64,000 nt of DNA from Ctenosaura bakeri (lineage: Eukaryota; Chordata; Lepidosauria; Squamata; Iguanidae), in the NCBI GenBank assembly GCA_948474755.1, contig CAOLHI010001240.1, positions 1 through 64,000 of the forward strand, read 5' to 3'. The stretch's first letter is position 1, and each line of letters opens with the position of its first letter. Of the stretch, positions 43,863 through 55,504 are shown piece by piece. The position numbers and the translations under genes are program-made. Below the pieces are notes generated by a model. That model did not search any database. It saw only the letters and a program-made list of their open reading frames with translations, and was not told the DNA's origin.

Positions 43863-44165
43863 CAGAGGTGGATCTAGGGTGAGGAAACTGGGGCTCATGC
43901 CCTGGGTGCCACTGTCAGGGCCACAAAAAAGAGGAACCCCTTGCCTGCCCCCACTGCTGCTTGTCCCTCCCCCACCTGCCACTGCTTACCTCCCCCCTCC
44001 ACCGCTCGCCCTCCCACTTACTGCTCAGTCCTCCCCCACGCAGATGCCCCTCCCCCACCACTCCCCCCTCCCCCCACTGCTTTCCCCTCCCCGCGCAGTT
44101 GCCCCACCCCGACCCGCTGCTGTTCTCCCTTGCCCTGGGCACTGTTGAGCCTTGATACACCACTG
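43863..44165. mobile_element. hAT-like MITE with perfect 8-bp target duplication and C-rich core
   Basis: Left end CAGAGGTGGATCTAGGGT, right end ATACACCACTG, which reads CAGTGGTGTATCAAGGCT from the other strand; inner arms GCCCTGGGTGCCACTGTC and CCCTGGGCACTGTTG also pair. CCAAACTC at 43855-43862 is exactly repeated at 44166-44173. The core 43940-44115 is an almost pure CCCCTCCC/CCACTGCT repeat that gives false proline-rich frames. Inserted into the L1. Confidence 0.9.
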
Positions 44166-45090
44166 CCAAACTCTCTCTCTTTGATTGGAATTTGCATCAT
44201 TTTTATTGAAATTCTAGGGGGAGACGAGCTGCCCAAAATCTCCTAAACAATGCATTTGGTTTTGGAAATATTTGCAAGGAATAAGTCAAAGAACTCCATG
44301 AATAACATAAACAACTCTAGATATACCATTCATTTTAATCATATCTACTATATCCCATAGACTTGTCTTTAAGCCCACCCATCTCTCTCAATCTTGTGTA
44401 ATATCGTCTACCAGTTTACTTGTATATTCAGATTAATCATTCCCGAGGGATAATTATACCCAAATAAATAACAGGATTTGGACAATATCGAAATTGCCAT
44501 GCTTTGAATATTCTACAGTCCATCTTGTCTCCCACTGACAGTATTTCTGACTTGGACAAGTTAACTGAATATCCATTTTTTTAAGCAAAATTATTAATCA
44601 ACTGCATCAAAACTGGGATCTAATACTGGGGCTCTGAAATGAACCACAACAAAAAATATTCTGCAAAAAGAACATTTTTAAATTCTTTTAAATTCTAAAT
44701 CAAAATGTACAAATCTATTGATCTTGGTTTTTTTTTTTCTAATAGCACATGCTATGGGTTCCAAATTGAATACTAAAGGAGACAATGGACATTCCTGCCT
44801 TGTACTCTGTTGCAATGTTAAAAAAAAGATGAGAAAAAAACATTGGTCATGACCCATGCTTTTGGTGCTGAATATAAAATGTTTATCTATTTCAAAAATA
44901 TTTTAGGAAATGCAGCATTAGCTAATACTATGAAAATACATGGCCAGTAAATTTTATCAAAGGCCTTCTCAGCATCTAAAGAAATAATAGTTGGCAATCA
45001 GTGTTGTCCAAGTTTAAAACCCCATCAAGTCCATATCCAGTTGAATATTATCAGCTCTCTGCCTGTTTTTGATAACTCATGTAGCTAATC

Positions 45091-45540
45091 TTCTTCCTTT
45101 TGTGCTTTAATTTCTCTACTTTTTAAATACTGTAACATTATTATACTTCTAATAAATATTTATATTTTTATTTATTTATTTTAAAAAATCCTGAAGTTTT
45201 ATTCAGTTTGCTCATCACAAACTGAACTGCACATCTATGAAAATCAAAGTAGACTGGAAAGAACTGAAGTAATGCAAGCAGACAGAAGCAACGAAGTTCA
45301 TACTAAGATTACCACAGGAATAACTCAGCAGTAGTTGCTTTTTCAAGATGTGGAAGATGAAGACAACGCAGCAGCAGCAGCATGTATTAATAACATGACC
45401 ACATTTTAATGGGTCAGACTCATCCTCCTGTTTTCTAAGCAAGTGTGCCTGGAATGAATTTGACCCATTAGACAGCATATACAAATCCTATTACCGCACA
45501 AGCCTGCCACAACCCCCACAAGTACAGGGTGGAGAATTTC
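45091..45540. other. Unassigned, AT-rich
   Basis: Possibly more decayed L1 at the left edge; a short (GCA)n run at 45367-45381. Confidence 0.4.
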
Positions 45541-46490
45541 TCCAGTTCCCTGCTGGCCTTGAAACCTAATTTTCTAGCACGCCAGAGGTTCTTTTTCTTC
45601 ATTAATCATATTTGCTTAATAACCTTGTTGCATCCCTCCAGAGCAGGAAACTGACAGGGTCGCATAAGGTAATTGCGAGGTGGCTCAGCTGGTGAGGAGA
45701 CACTCTGGATGTACTGTCACTCACAGCAACCGCATATGGAACAGATCCTGACTAATTTGCTTTCCCGAGCTCACCCAAGAAGCTACAGCAGGGAGGCAGT
45801 TGCCTATTCTAACAGTGTGTTCACTCTGCACCCGTATAATAAACCTGGCAACAGTGCACGCCTAACACTCTGGGTGTGTGTTGATTGACAAGCTGGAGCA
45901 GAGCGGTTGGTGCCTCACCACAAGGATAATCACCACTGACACCTAAGAACAGATTACACATTCGAGCCTATCCATTCATTAGTTCATTGTACTAAGAGTT
46001 GCTCTCATTAAATGAAATCACAGCTGCTATCTATAAGCCCTGTTTGATCTCTCCCTACAGGATGGATGATGAGCCAAATTCTGTCACCTCTACGCTCGAT
46101 GGGAGTTTTGCAAGCCGAGTCTTTCCTGATTCTCATTTTTTTAGACAGGGTGACAGAGATGAGGATGAATTCTACGTTCTCTTTGTTTCCCCCCATTTCA
46201 TACTGTTTCTTTGCTCAGATTTCCCTCTCCTTTCATTATCCCATCCCTCGTGTTTCTTAGATTATCATTATTGCAGCACAGGCAGCATCATCCTTATAAA
46301 TCTTTTTTAATTCACCTTGTTGCAGCGTGATGCTTTGCGAATAAGGGCTGCAAAGTACTTTCTGCAGTAAAAGTGTCACTGAAAGAGCTGATAAATAACA
46401 CTACCTTGAGATTTCTTTTCATTAACAAAAAGAGAATAATTAAGTGCAGCCACCTATGTGTGAAGGCAATAAATAAATAAAATTGCTGCC
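45541..46490. other. Single-copy sequence, candidate conserved non-coding element
   Basis: No repeat signature. The stretch has complex, balanced sequence such as GCTTAATAACCTTGTTGCAT, TAAGGTAATTGCGAGG and TGCAAAGTACTTTCTGCAGT. CTCTCCCTACAG before a short open frame at 46061-46180 looks like a splice acceptor, but there is no matching donor or known protein, so an exon is not supported. Conservation across vertebrates cannot be tested here. Confidence 0.35.
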
Positions 46491-46619
46491 TGTTGTAACA
46501 CTTAAAGGCAAACCTCCAGATGGATTGTGAAAAGGTTCAGTGGCACATCTGATATGCTTCCCAACTTTTCCGAGCACCTGTTTGGATGTGTGGTTCTTTC
46601 TTTTGAGGAATAGACACTT

Positions 46620-46720
46620 TGATGACCTTCATATTTTTGGACTACAACTCTCATCATCTCTGGCCCCTGACTGTGCTGGCCAGGGCAGGTGGAAGCTGTA
46701 AAGCAAAACTAGGTTGTTCA
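46620..46720. mobile_element. Palindromic MITE of the ACTACAACTCCCATCA type
   Basis: TTTTGGACTACAACTCTCATC and TGACTGTGCTGGCCAGGGC are diagnostic of this family; the right arm is degraded. Confidence 0.55.
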
Positions 46721-49295
46721 CTGCTGCTTTACATGTATCCCTGGCAGTCCATGCCACAGTCCCCTATCAACATAGGCTGAGCAGCCTATGCAACACATTT
46801 TAGCTATGAAAGTGCAGGAAGCAGCCTCTCTTCTCTGTGCTTCCTGCTCCAGTTTTGTCCTATTGTTTTAAATTGATAGCATAGGAACCTGTTGCACAAA
46901 CTTGCTTGTGGGTTCATTTTCATACCTGTAAAAAAAAACCTTCCTGACCTTGGTCATCTGAAGCCGTACAGAGGAAGAGCTTCAGGGAGCTACATAAATA
47001 TTTCTTCCTCCAATGCTTGTCGGATCAGGCTACAGATCAGGGTCAAAGATATTGCTTTAACAGTACCTCTGAAATGTAGCTAGAGCACCTTTGGAAACAA
47101 TAATCCCATTATGAAACCAGAAGCAATAGAGCTGGAAGGAACAAACTTCCACTAGCAGAGAGAAGGAGGTCTATTCTGATCATGGGTGAATATTTCAATC
47201 AGGTTTGTGGAATGGGGTCAGGCCAGAAGTATTCTTAACTAAGTAACTGGTCATGGTTAGGATATCTGGCAAAATGAATGCTGAATTATCCTGACCCAGT
47301 GAACAAAATATATCATTTCAGCAAACCCACTCTGCATAGTAAACACAGGTCCTTATGGACTCAGCTTCCTCTTTGCAGCATGGAGAGAGTTCCAGGGAAA
47401 ACACTTCCAAGGGAAAAAAAATCATTTGTGATTTCTTGGGTGTGCACACTTCAGGGCTGAACCAGAAAATGAGAAACAGTTATACGCCAGCTGTCTCATC
47501 TGAATTTGCTGCAAATTTAAACCAGACTAAAAATGGTTTGCTTGTCTCCTTCCCTTGCCAAGAAGCTTGGAACTGTGGTTTACTGAAGAATCTCTTGCAC
47601 CCATATAAATGACAGTTCCCAGAGTTCTTTGGAGACAGCTAGGACATCTATATCGTAGATGTGCCCTAAAGTAATATTTTGTACTTGTCCCATATAAGCC
47701 ACTTTTTCTCCATTGGGAAGAAAAAAAATAAACCAAATCAGTAGTTAGAGATTTTTGCTAGGTCTCTCAAAAGAGCTAAGGTCACTCATCCATTTCTCTG
47801 AAACAGCATATTATGATGGATACAACTGCCAGGTTACAGCTAATGGATAATGTAATATAAAACATAATTACTAGAGTGTAACAAATTTTTCTAAAAAGCC
47901 TTGTGTCCATAGAAACTTCAGCAAAGCCAGTCAATTTATTGCAAACATGCATACAGACAAAGAGCACCACTGTCTTGTGTCAAAGAATAAAAGAACAAAG
48001 ATATGGGTGTGTATCTTATACTAAAAGTCATCAATATCAGCTTTCCAGCTCTCTTGTTAGGAGACAGAATCAGAACTACTAAACCTAAAAATCAGTGAGA
48101 TTCTCAGCTCATCGTGGTACTGGAGAAAGTTACTTGTTTGGACTACAGCTCCCAGAATTCTTCAATCAACGTGGCACACCTGGAGTCAGACGCACACTAT
48201 TGCCTCAGGGCAGATAATGCAGATTATATTTGTCTATCAACCATTTTAAAAATGGCCATGGTGGCCAGCAGATCCTTGGAGTTGTCATCCCCCAAAGTAA
48301 CTGTTCCAAGCTTGGCTGGGCATCCCTAATCTAGCCAAGAAACCATCTCACTCAACTCTTGTCTAATAAGAGAAGATGCAATTTAGTTATCTCTGTCAGG
48401 CTTAATCTGCCTACTCTGAACACCAGGAAAGAAAGGAAAATTCTTGCCCATCGTGGCCTGGATGTCCTGAGAGTTTTCATCTTAAAAAGTTTTTTAAAAA
48501 AATCTGATCACAAAGTGTACAGACACAAACCAGCTAATCCTGTCTAGGAAACACTGGGTCTGCAGTAGAGAAGTGGTGATTGGATTTCTTTGCTGTGTTC
48601 TTCGGGTGCTACTGACTGAAAAATGTCCAAAAAAATTGTGTTAGCACTGGAGTATGGAACGTCCTTAAAGGCATATGGTAGAACAATCAGGTAATTGTTT
48701 AACCATGGATGGATTCATTCATCACCACCCAGCCATTAACCCACATATTCCTGTGCCAAGAGCATCAGCTCTTCATTAACAGGCAGGAATTAGAACTGTA
48801 CTCTGCGTGCATCTAGCATGCATACAAAACATGCTGCCTGTATATTTTTACTGCTAGTTCCCTACCAGTTGTAGTCACCTCACCTCCTCTTCATCCTGGA
48901 TATGAATCTCTTTGCTAACTGTGTATGGCCACACTGGACAGGGAATGATGTCTGCTGTAGTCTAAAACTATCCAATGAACATAATGTCAGGGAAGGCTAG
49001 GGCAGGTTATGAAGTTTTATATCTTTCCAAAGGTCACAAAAGGCAGGGAACTGCAATCTTCACCTTGTGATCAACATAACAAAATATAGCATCTCTGCCA
49101 TCTTTCTATCCACCCCTCTCTCTACAGTCCTGCCAAGGTTTATCCAATGGAGTTGGGAAGACAAACAGGACTGATGAACAAGATGAACTAAGCTATAGCT
49201 TTCGGGAAAAGCAAGGCTTTTGATAGAAAAGCACAAACATGAGAAGTAAGCCTTCATTGTGTGGCAGTTGGACAATGCAACATGCAAGAGACCAT
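46721..49295. other. Unassigned
   Basis: Short MITE-like pieces near 47565-47680 and 48130-48165 (GACTACAGCTCCCAGAATTC). No gene seen. Confidence 0.4.
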
Positions 49296-49299
49296 CTAT

Positions 49300-49548
49300 G
49301 GTGCACAATGATATATTGCAGTTTGATACCAGTTTAACTACCATGGTTGTATCTGAGAGAATTCTGGGATTTGTAGTTTAACGAGGTGCTCAGAAGTCTC
49401 CAGTCTGCTCCACGAACTACAGCACTAGAGCCCCCTGGTGCTGAATTCTAAGCACCTCACCAAACTGGAAATCCAAGGATTCCACAGGATGGAATTATGC
49501 CAGTTTAATTGGTACCAAAACACTGTAATTGAGTAGTATGGATGCACC
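49300..49548. mobile_element. MITE with GGTGCA ends
   Basis: Left end GGTGCACAATGATATATTGC then TTTGATACCAGTTTAACTACC; right end, from the other strand, GGTGCATCCATACTACTC then TTTTGGTACCAATTAAACTGG. The arms also pair at GGGATTTGTAGTTTAA. This pattern is common in lizard genomes. Target duplication not resolved. Confidence 0.7.
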
Positions 49549-49655
49549 CCTGGGTTCAGATCCCTGGGTGACTTTGAGCCAGTTGCTTCTTCCCTGAGCC
49601 AAACCTACATCACAGGGCTCTTAGTAAAAAGAAAATTGAGATTAGCATTTGTGGT
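49549..49655 (+). mobile_element. tRNA-SINE fragment (B box to body)
   Basis: GGGTTCAGATCCCTGGGTGA is a good B box, followed by CTTTGAGCCAGTTGCTTCTT. The head is missing because the MITE abuts it. Confidence 0.5.
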
Positions 49656-50705
49656 GACTTGGGCCCAGATCCTAAATAAGAGTAGACCCCTTGAATCCAT
49701 TGCTGAATGCTCACTAAACATTTGTGTAAATTCCATTGATTCAATGGAATTTGAATCTATCTGGGATTTACAATAGGAGTCAGGCCCCTGTGTGCTGCTT
49801 TATCTCTTTGGAGGAAGAATGGGACAAAAACTGAATTAATAACAACAAAGCCTTCCTGTCTCTTTTCTGTGGGTCCTTTATGCTGAGAACGAGATTGCAA
49901 GAGAAAAAAGAAAACAAAACTGCCAGAGCCTTCAGTTTCATGTTTCTTCTGTCCTCCATCACAGTATCTGCTGGGTAAGGCTAGCAGAGAGTCAACAAGA
50001 TTGCCATTGGTTTTAGCCACTGCCATACAGACTGAGCCTTAGGTATGAGGAAAAGTGGGTCCCATAGACCTTAAGCTGTGAAAAGAGGAGGTCTGTGGCC
50101 TCTGGTCTAGTTCTGTCCTCTTAATCCCAGAAATGCATGAATCAATTCTAGCTATTAAAGCATCTTCTCAACTGTTATGGGGTCAGGAGGGGACTGGGGA
50201 GAGAAGGAGGAACAGAGGCATCGATGCTGTGTGGTTGACAGTGAGGAAGTAGAAATACCACAGTTCAAGGCTGCCTGAAACCCACAGTTTGAACTGGAAG
50301 CATTTCCCCCTAATCCTAGAGGGAGTGCCACTGCAATTACTTTGCGATCACTGCCTTTGTGTAAAGAAAGAACTTTGCACTTGCTCAGAGGCTGTTTTAT
50401 TATTATGACTTCCCCATGTCATGGATCTGAACACTGGCATTTGGACTTCTTCAGAGTCTCCAGTTCAGTAAGTCATTGCTCATAATAAGTCTAGCTGGAG
50501 TTTGTAAAACATCACTCTATACTAGCTGTGCCTTCAGCAGGCTATGATCTTGTGTTTACTGTAAATGGATAGAAAGACATTTTTTCTCTGGTCTCTCCTG
50601 TTAACAATATTAGAATTTGGGGTTATCCAGTGAAATCGATTGACGGGAAATTCAGGCAAACACAACTCCTTCTTCTCACAAATAATTGGTCAATTCATTT
50701 ATAAA
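49656..50705. other. Unassigned
   Basis: Nothing recognised. Confidence 0.45.
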
Positions 50706-50710
50706 ATTGG

Positions 50711-51112
50711 TTGCCACATGATCGGGTGATGGCTACAAGTTTTGATGGCTTTAAAGTAGGATTAGATAAATTTGTGGTGGCTGGGTCTATCTCTGGCTAC
50801 TATAGCCTTCTTAGTGGTTGTCTCAGGCTGTGGAACTCCCTCCCAAGTGAAATTCGGTTGACAAACCCCACCACCACTAACATTGTTCTTCAGCCTGCAG
50901 GCAAGGACTTGATTGGCTGTTGAGGAAGGGACTTTTAAGAAGTGGGTGCTGTCTTTTTTATTGCTGTGTTTTAATTGCTTTTAATCAAATTGGATTTTAA
51001 CATTCCAATTTGTTTAATTATAATTATAATTCTTGTTTTCAATCTGGATTTTTTTTTAAATACATGTGTAGTAATCTACCTTGAGACAGAGTCTGGGGAG
51101 GGATGAAAGGAT
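50711..51112 (+). mobile_element. LINE 3' ends, probably two joined fragments
   Basis: 50740-50810 encodes GFKVGLDKFVVAGSISGYYS, a motif I recognise from a repetitive reptilian element (FKxGLDKFxE..ISGYYS). 50815-51112 has GGCTGTGGAACTCCCTCCCA and a TTTTAATTGCTTTTAAT-rich tail, then GTAATCTACCTTGAGACAGA, the L2-type 3' end. The GACA microsatellite follows directly. Confidence 0.55.
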
Positions 51113-51113
51113 G

Positions 51114-51147
<34 letters not shown>
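51113..51147. repeat. (GACA)n microsatellite at a LINE tail
   Basis: About eight to nine GACA units directly after the LINE 3' end; a second example of a tail-seeded microsatellite. Confidence 0.95.
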
Positions 51148-51890
51148 TGACAATAGGAAACCCTGAGGATTGGAGAGAGCCTCTCACACTATCCCTCCAT
51201 TGGCTGCCATGATGGGAAATGATTATTTCTACTGAAACCCAGCTTGTGGGCCTTTCCCTATGCATCTGGTTGGGCATTGTGGGAAATGAGATGCCTTAAG
51301 TTTGATCAGTGTTTTCAATTGCAGAAAAGACAAGGGCATCTTTTCTTCCCTATTAAGTGCTTGAGACAACTGCCATCCTCTTAGTGGCATATGCAGGTAG
51401 AAGTCCCATTTATGCCTACCTATGTCTTCTTTTGGTTTCTGTGAAGAGAGAAATTTACTACCTCTCTTGCATAACAAGTCCCACCCCCACAGAACTCATT
51501 GTCCATACCCCTAGATGCTTCTCCAAAACGTCCCCGTTTCCCCTATCCTTTAAATTACACAAGAGCAAGTTGAGTCCTGCAGGAAGAGAAAAAGGAAATT
51601 TTCCACCTGGCTAGAGATTTACTATATGACTCCCAATGCACAATCTCGACAGACATTTTCTGTCCCTGTTGGACTTCTGCCTGTATAGTAGGATGCCAGC
51701 TGTCTTGAGCTATTAAGAGGGAAGAGAGAGTGCTCCAAGCATATTGTGCACTGTGTGGCATAGTCATTCAGAGAAAAAAATGCTCTCCCTAGCCGTCCCA
51801 TCTGCATAAGTCAACTGGACTGATTGCTGACTCCTACTTCAAAATTAATGATGGATTCAGCTTCTTCTACCTCACCTGAAAGCAGAGGTG
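51148..51890. other. Unassigned
   Basis: Nothing recognised. Confidence 0.45.
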
Positions 51891-51894
51891 GGAA

Positions 51895-52015
51895 TCAAAC
51901 ACGCTTCCAGATATTGTTGGACTGCAGTTACCAGTATTCTTCACCCCTGGCTCTGCTGATTAGGTCTGCTGGGACTTGACAATATCTAAAGGCTGCATGG
52001 TTCCCACCCATGCTT
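51895..52015. mobile_element. Palindromic MITE of the ACTACAACTCCCATCA type
   Basis: TCCAGATATTGTTGGACTGC and, inverted, GGGACTTGACAATATCTAAA surround CACCCCTGGCTCTGCTGATTAG. Arms of about 40 bp. Confidence 0.65.
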
Positions 52016-52445
52016 AACCAGGTTGAAACACACATGGTTGTCCTCCAGCAGAGAGAATGATTGGAGGCAGTTGCTGCTGCAGCTATTTAGATGCCCCATA
52101 TTATGGTTCCTGTGTTCCTAGATTTGTAATATAGGCAGCTTCCATTTGTATAGTGCAGTCCTAACTCAACAGTGTTCCCATTGTAGGGGGTCAGAATTAA
52201 GCACAAGCCTCTTCTGCAGACAGAAAATCTTGTTGTCCAGTCCCAGTGAGCTGTATGCAGAGCAGTCTGCTGGCAGAATTGCCCTGTTGGTGGGGATTTT
52301 CTGGCAGAAGAACCAAAGAAAGATAAGGGGTGAAGAAAGGGTGGGGTGAATGAGGAACCCACTTATACTAGATCCAAATTTATTTTCGCCCAAGGACAAA
52401 TCTAAGATGCTGGCACAAAATTAAACAAGTGCAAAGCTAGTCCTA
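52016..52445. other. Unassigned
   Basis: Nothing recognised. Confidence 0.45.
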
Positions 52446-52994
52446 AGCATGCCCTCCAACTGTCCCAATTTGACCGGGACAGCTCCAATTAATTGTCTGT
52501 CATCTCATTCTTCAGTTGCTTTTAAAATGTCCTAGGCCATTTCCACACTAGCCTGTTATAGCGCAATGATTCCACTTTCAACATCCTCTGGAACCCTGGG
52601 GTTTGCAGTTTTGGGAGGGGCCAGCCCCTCCAGAAACTGCAAACCCCAGGATTCCAGAGGATGTTGAAAGTGGAATCATCGCGCTATAACAGGCTAGTGC
52701 GGAAATGGCCCTAGTTTCTCTCTCCTTCTCTCACTTGTCCTAATTTTACTTCTATTACTTCAAACTGAATTCAAAGTGCGAAGGAAATTTGCATTCAATT
52801 AACCTGAGTGGAGGCAATGTGAGGACAAGATGGGATCTTGCCCTTCCCAATAGGCTCAGGCAAAAGCAAATTTCTGCAGCCTCTCTTTGCTTGTGTATCC
52901 TTCTTCATTAATAACTCTGGTCACCTCAACCATACTTTGATGTTGCTTTGCCACACAAGTCTCTGTTTTCCTGTATGAAATATTGGAGGACATG
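52446..52994 (+). mobile_element. Copy 4 of the ~400-bp CATACYCTCC repeat, split by a MITE
   Basis: Starts GCATGCCCTCCAACTGTCCC and ends TGAAATATTGGAGGACATG, inverted termini. CCTAA stands on both sides (about 52440-52444 and 52995-52999), a possible 5-bp target duplication. Internal blocks as in copies 1 and 5, broken only by the MITE at 52535. Confidence 0.75.
52535..52710. mobile_element. Palindromic MITE (copy F), CTA target duplication
   Basis: Near-perfect 176-bp palindrome, ends GGCCATTTCCACACTAGCC and GGCTAGTGCGGAAATGGCC, flanked by CTA (52532-52534, 52711-52713). Arms differ at only a few positions, so it is probably young. Confidence 0.9.
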
Positions 52995-53705
52995 CCTAAA
53001 TAACTTGCAATGCCCCCAGGCGGGGACAAATTTGGATTCAGCACAGCTTCAGTTGGACTTGCTAGTCAGGACTGAGCTACAAGTTGCTCATCAAGAACTG
53101 TACTCTGCCTATTCTCACACCACAATTTCTCACTGCCACACCAAACAGATGTGATGAAATACACATTTCCATAATATAAAGAAGCCATGTGCACAACAGT
53201 TTCTTTCCCAGCTGAGCCATGCCATTATTTCTATGAGGTTCTACATCAGCTGGAAGTTAATTAAAGCAAGATATCAATTTCTGGGCATGCATATGTTCTT
53301 TGCCATTCCCTCCCATTCAAAAGCAGAAAGGTTGTGTTTCATGAATTAAAGACATACTGTGGGTGGGTTAATATAGAGGTGGGCTCCAACATACACCACA
53401 GATAGTATTCTAATTTTAATGAGGCAAATATTTTAATGAGACAAATACTTTGCGTAGAACCAAGGGGGCTTAATTGAAGGTTTTGAGGAAACGAGAACAT
53501 AATTGTTGCAAATGGCTCAGCACCCAGCTACCTGTTGCAAATATTTTCTGTTACTAGTGGCACATCTGAACACTTCTTCAGTAGAAGAAACTGTAAAACA
53601 TGGAGGAAATAATCATGAAAAACATCCTTGGCAAACTTTGTCTTTCTACCCTACTCTACTATTTCTTCCAAATTCTGTATTTCCCATATATATAAAGAGT
53701 CACCG
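52995..53705. other. Unassigned
   Basis: Nothing recognised. Confidence 0.45.
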
Positions 53706-53709
53706 TGTA

Positions 53710-54080
53710 CCCTCCAACTGTCCCAATTTGGCAGGGGACATTCTTGATTAACCCTCTGTCATCCCACGTTTTCAGCTGCTTTTAAAATGTTCCAGTTTCT
53801 CTCTTCTCTTGCCACTTCCCCCCTTTGTTCTTAGCTTACTTCAGTTGCTGCAAACTGATTTCAGATTACAAAGTAGTCTGCGCTCTACTCAGCAGGAGAG
53901 GAGAGGAGGGATGGAATCTTGCCTTTCCCAGGAGGTTTAGGCAAAAGCAAACTGCTGCAGCCTCTACAAGCTTGTGTGTTTTCCCTCATTAATATCTTTT
54001 GCCAGCTTGACCACACTCTGACATTATATGGCCATATATGTCCCATATTTTGTCTGTGAAATGTTGGAGGGTTTGTTAAC
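53710..54080 (+). mobile_element. Copy 5 of the ~400-bp CATACYCTCC repeat, uninterrupted
   Basis: Starts TACCCTCCAACTGTCCC and ends GAAATGTTGGAGGGTTTGTT. Ordered blocks GCTGCTTTTAAAATGTTCC, CCTTTGTTCTTAGCTTACTT, ATCTTGCCTTTCCCAGGAGG, CAAACTGCTGCAGCCTCTAC and CTGACATTATATGGCC. The best reference copy in the window. Confidence 0.75.
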
Positions 54081-54600
54081 ATTCATCTGACTTCCTTTAA
54101 AAAGAATCTATTTGTTGCTACCTTTCACTGAGAAAACTCAGGCTCAGAAAAAAAAACAAATGTGACTTAAATGAGGACTGTGAATACTTACTAGTCCATT
54201 TAAAATGAAGGATTACTTTGTCCCAGTCTCACCACACCCTTCAGAATTACTAAGAAAACACCGATATATCTTCTTGATTCACATGACCTGATTGGGATGG
54301 GCTCTCTGACTTGTTTCTTAAAGAGACACAGTGCAACATTCTTCTGTGTACAAATCCATGGTACTTGAATGTGCTTAATGTTGGCTGAGACACTGTGAGT
54401 TTTTTTTTTTTAAATCAATATACACTCAAAATTCAAATTGATTTGTTGAATGGTGGTGGGTGGTGGTAAGGATGATGAGGATGAGGATTATCCCATGTCC
54501 CCTTAGATGGAATCTGCCTATCAGAACAGAAACAAAACAGAAAGAACAGAACTGGAACAGAACAATAGCAAAGTCAACAACATTGACAACAAAACCAATT
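54081..54600. other. Unassigned
   Basis: A GGT/GAT-rich tract at 54448-54490; nothing else recognised. Confidence 0.45.
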
Positions 54601-54605
54601 ATACA

Positions 54606-54700
54606 CAACAAAGGAGTCTCGTGGCACTAAAAAAGTCTTGAAAAGTTTTATTTGACTTTTTTTTTGTGGACTGTCTCCATAAGTCTTCATCAGATGCACC
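54606..54700. mobile_element. Short repeat of the GTGGCACTAAAA / CTTCATCAGATGCA type
   Basis: AAGGAGTCTCGTGGCACTAA, then TTTTATTTGACTTTT, GTGGACTGTCTCCATAAG and CTTCATCAGATGCACC, the block order of a common reptilian short element also forming the arms at 8418-8782. Confidence 0.55.
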
Positions 54701-55014
54701 AGGCCTAATAAAACTTGTTAGCCTTATGCTGTTTCTGCTTCAACCACCACCTTCCCCCATCCCATCCTGAAATTTTTTTGCAATGGAAGGCACCAGATTG
54801 AGCCATAAGGAACTGAAATCTATCAGCCTTGTAAAGAAACTTGTCTTGATCAGAAGAGACAGCATTTGTTTTACCAAATCAGACAGGAGGACATCATTCA
54901 GAAGGGTCTGAAGGTGTAAAATCCACTGCAATCCACATATTGCACAGATTGTGGTAAGAGATTATTTGACATTCTCTTAAAAAAAAGAAAAGAAACTGTT
55001 GAACCGTCTCATCA

Positions 55015-55115
55015 ATATCATGCATCTGATGAAGGGGGCTGCCTGCAGTTCATGAAAGCCAAATAAAACTCATTAGTCATTAAGATGCAAAGAGACTCTT
55101 TTATAGTTTTTGATC
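55015..55115. mobile_element. Same short repeat family, opposite orientation
   Basis: ATGCATCTGATGAAGGGGGC, TTCATGAAAGCCAAATAAAA and AGAGACTCTTTTATAG are the reverse-complement order of the element at 54606. Confidence 0.55.
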
Positions 55116-55339
55116 TTATAGACCAATGGTTCTTAACCTTTTCTTTACCGGGGACCCCCAGTAAATAAATAAAATAAATGTCACCTACAGGATGCCACTT
55201 TCACCAGGTGGAGCTACATCACATCTCCTCCCTTACTCTCCAACCCATATTTTACCTGCAGCAGTGCCTCCCCAACATGTCCATTTACTGTAGCAATACT
55301 AGATGAGGTTCCTCTGGAGGTCCTGGATGATGATATAAC

Positions 55340-55504
55340 CAGTGGTGGAGCTTGGAGTGTGTGGAGGGGGCGGGAGGGGTGGGGCTACGGCATGAGGGGC
55401 ATGACCACTGTGCACAGGGGTGTGGCTATAGTCCGGGATGCCCAAAAAACATTGCTGCCTGGCGTGAATCGCCTCCCTCTGCCCCCATGTCCTTGTGCGA
55501 CTGA
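55340..55504. mobile_element. hAT-like MITE
   Basis: Left end CAGTGGTGGAGCTTGGAGTG, right end TTGTGCGACTG. It matches the element at 38855 in reverse orientation (GGTGTGGCTATAG, AAAAAACATTGCTGCC, GAATCGCC). Flanks GATATAAC and AACATAAC match at six of eight positions, a decayed 8-bp duplication. Confidence 0.65.

Larger units (their letters stand above)
41830..45090 (-). pseudogene. Degenerate L1 LINE ORF2 (reverse transcriptase to C-terminus), split by two insertions
   Basis: Read leftward from about 45090: NRQRADNI, then the reverse transcriptase block ISLDAEKAFDKIYWP (DAEKAFDKI at 44950-44976), the RQECPLSPLVFNLEPIACAI block (44777-44800 for RQECPLSP; the family normally has G where this copy has E), the SVNLSKSEILS...VIYLGIIIP segment near 44440-44580, and near 41853-42047 a C-terminal frame with RLILSHWKDNFSSPVIQWIE, matching the end of L1 ORF2. 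Stops and frameshifts are frequent. The endonuclease is not seen, so the copy is 5'-truncated. The inserts are at 43863-44165 and about 42075-42925. It is in opposite orientation to the other L1 at 24600. Confidence 0.8.

Noticed and set aside
43879..44246. Proline-rich proteins
   Set aside because: Translation of the C-rich core of a hAT-like MITE with exact borders.
46066..46310. Coding exon after a splice-acceptor-like CTCTCCCTACAG
   Set aside because: The reading frame has no recognisable protein, no matching donor was found, and competing frames are equally long.
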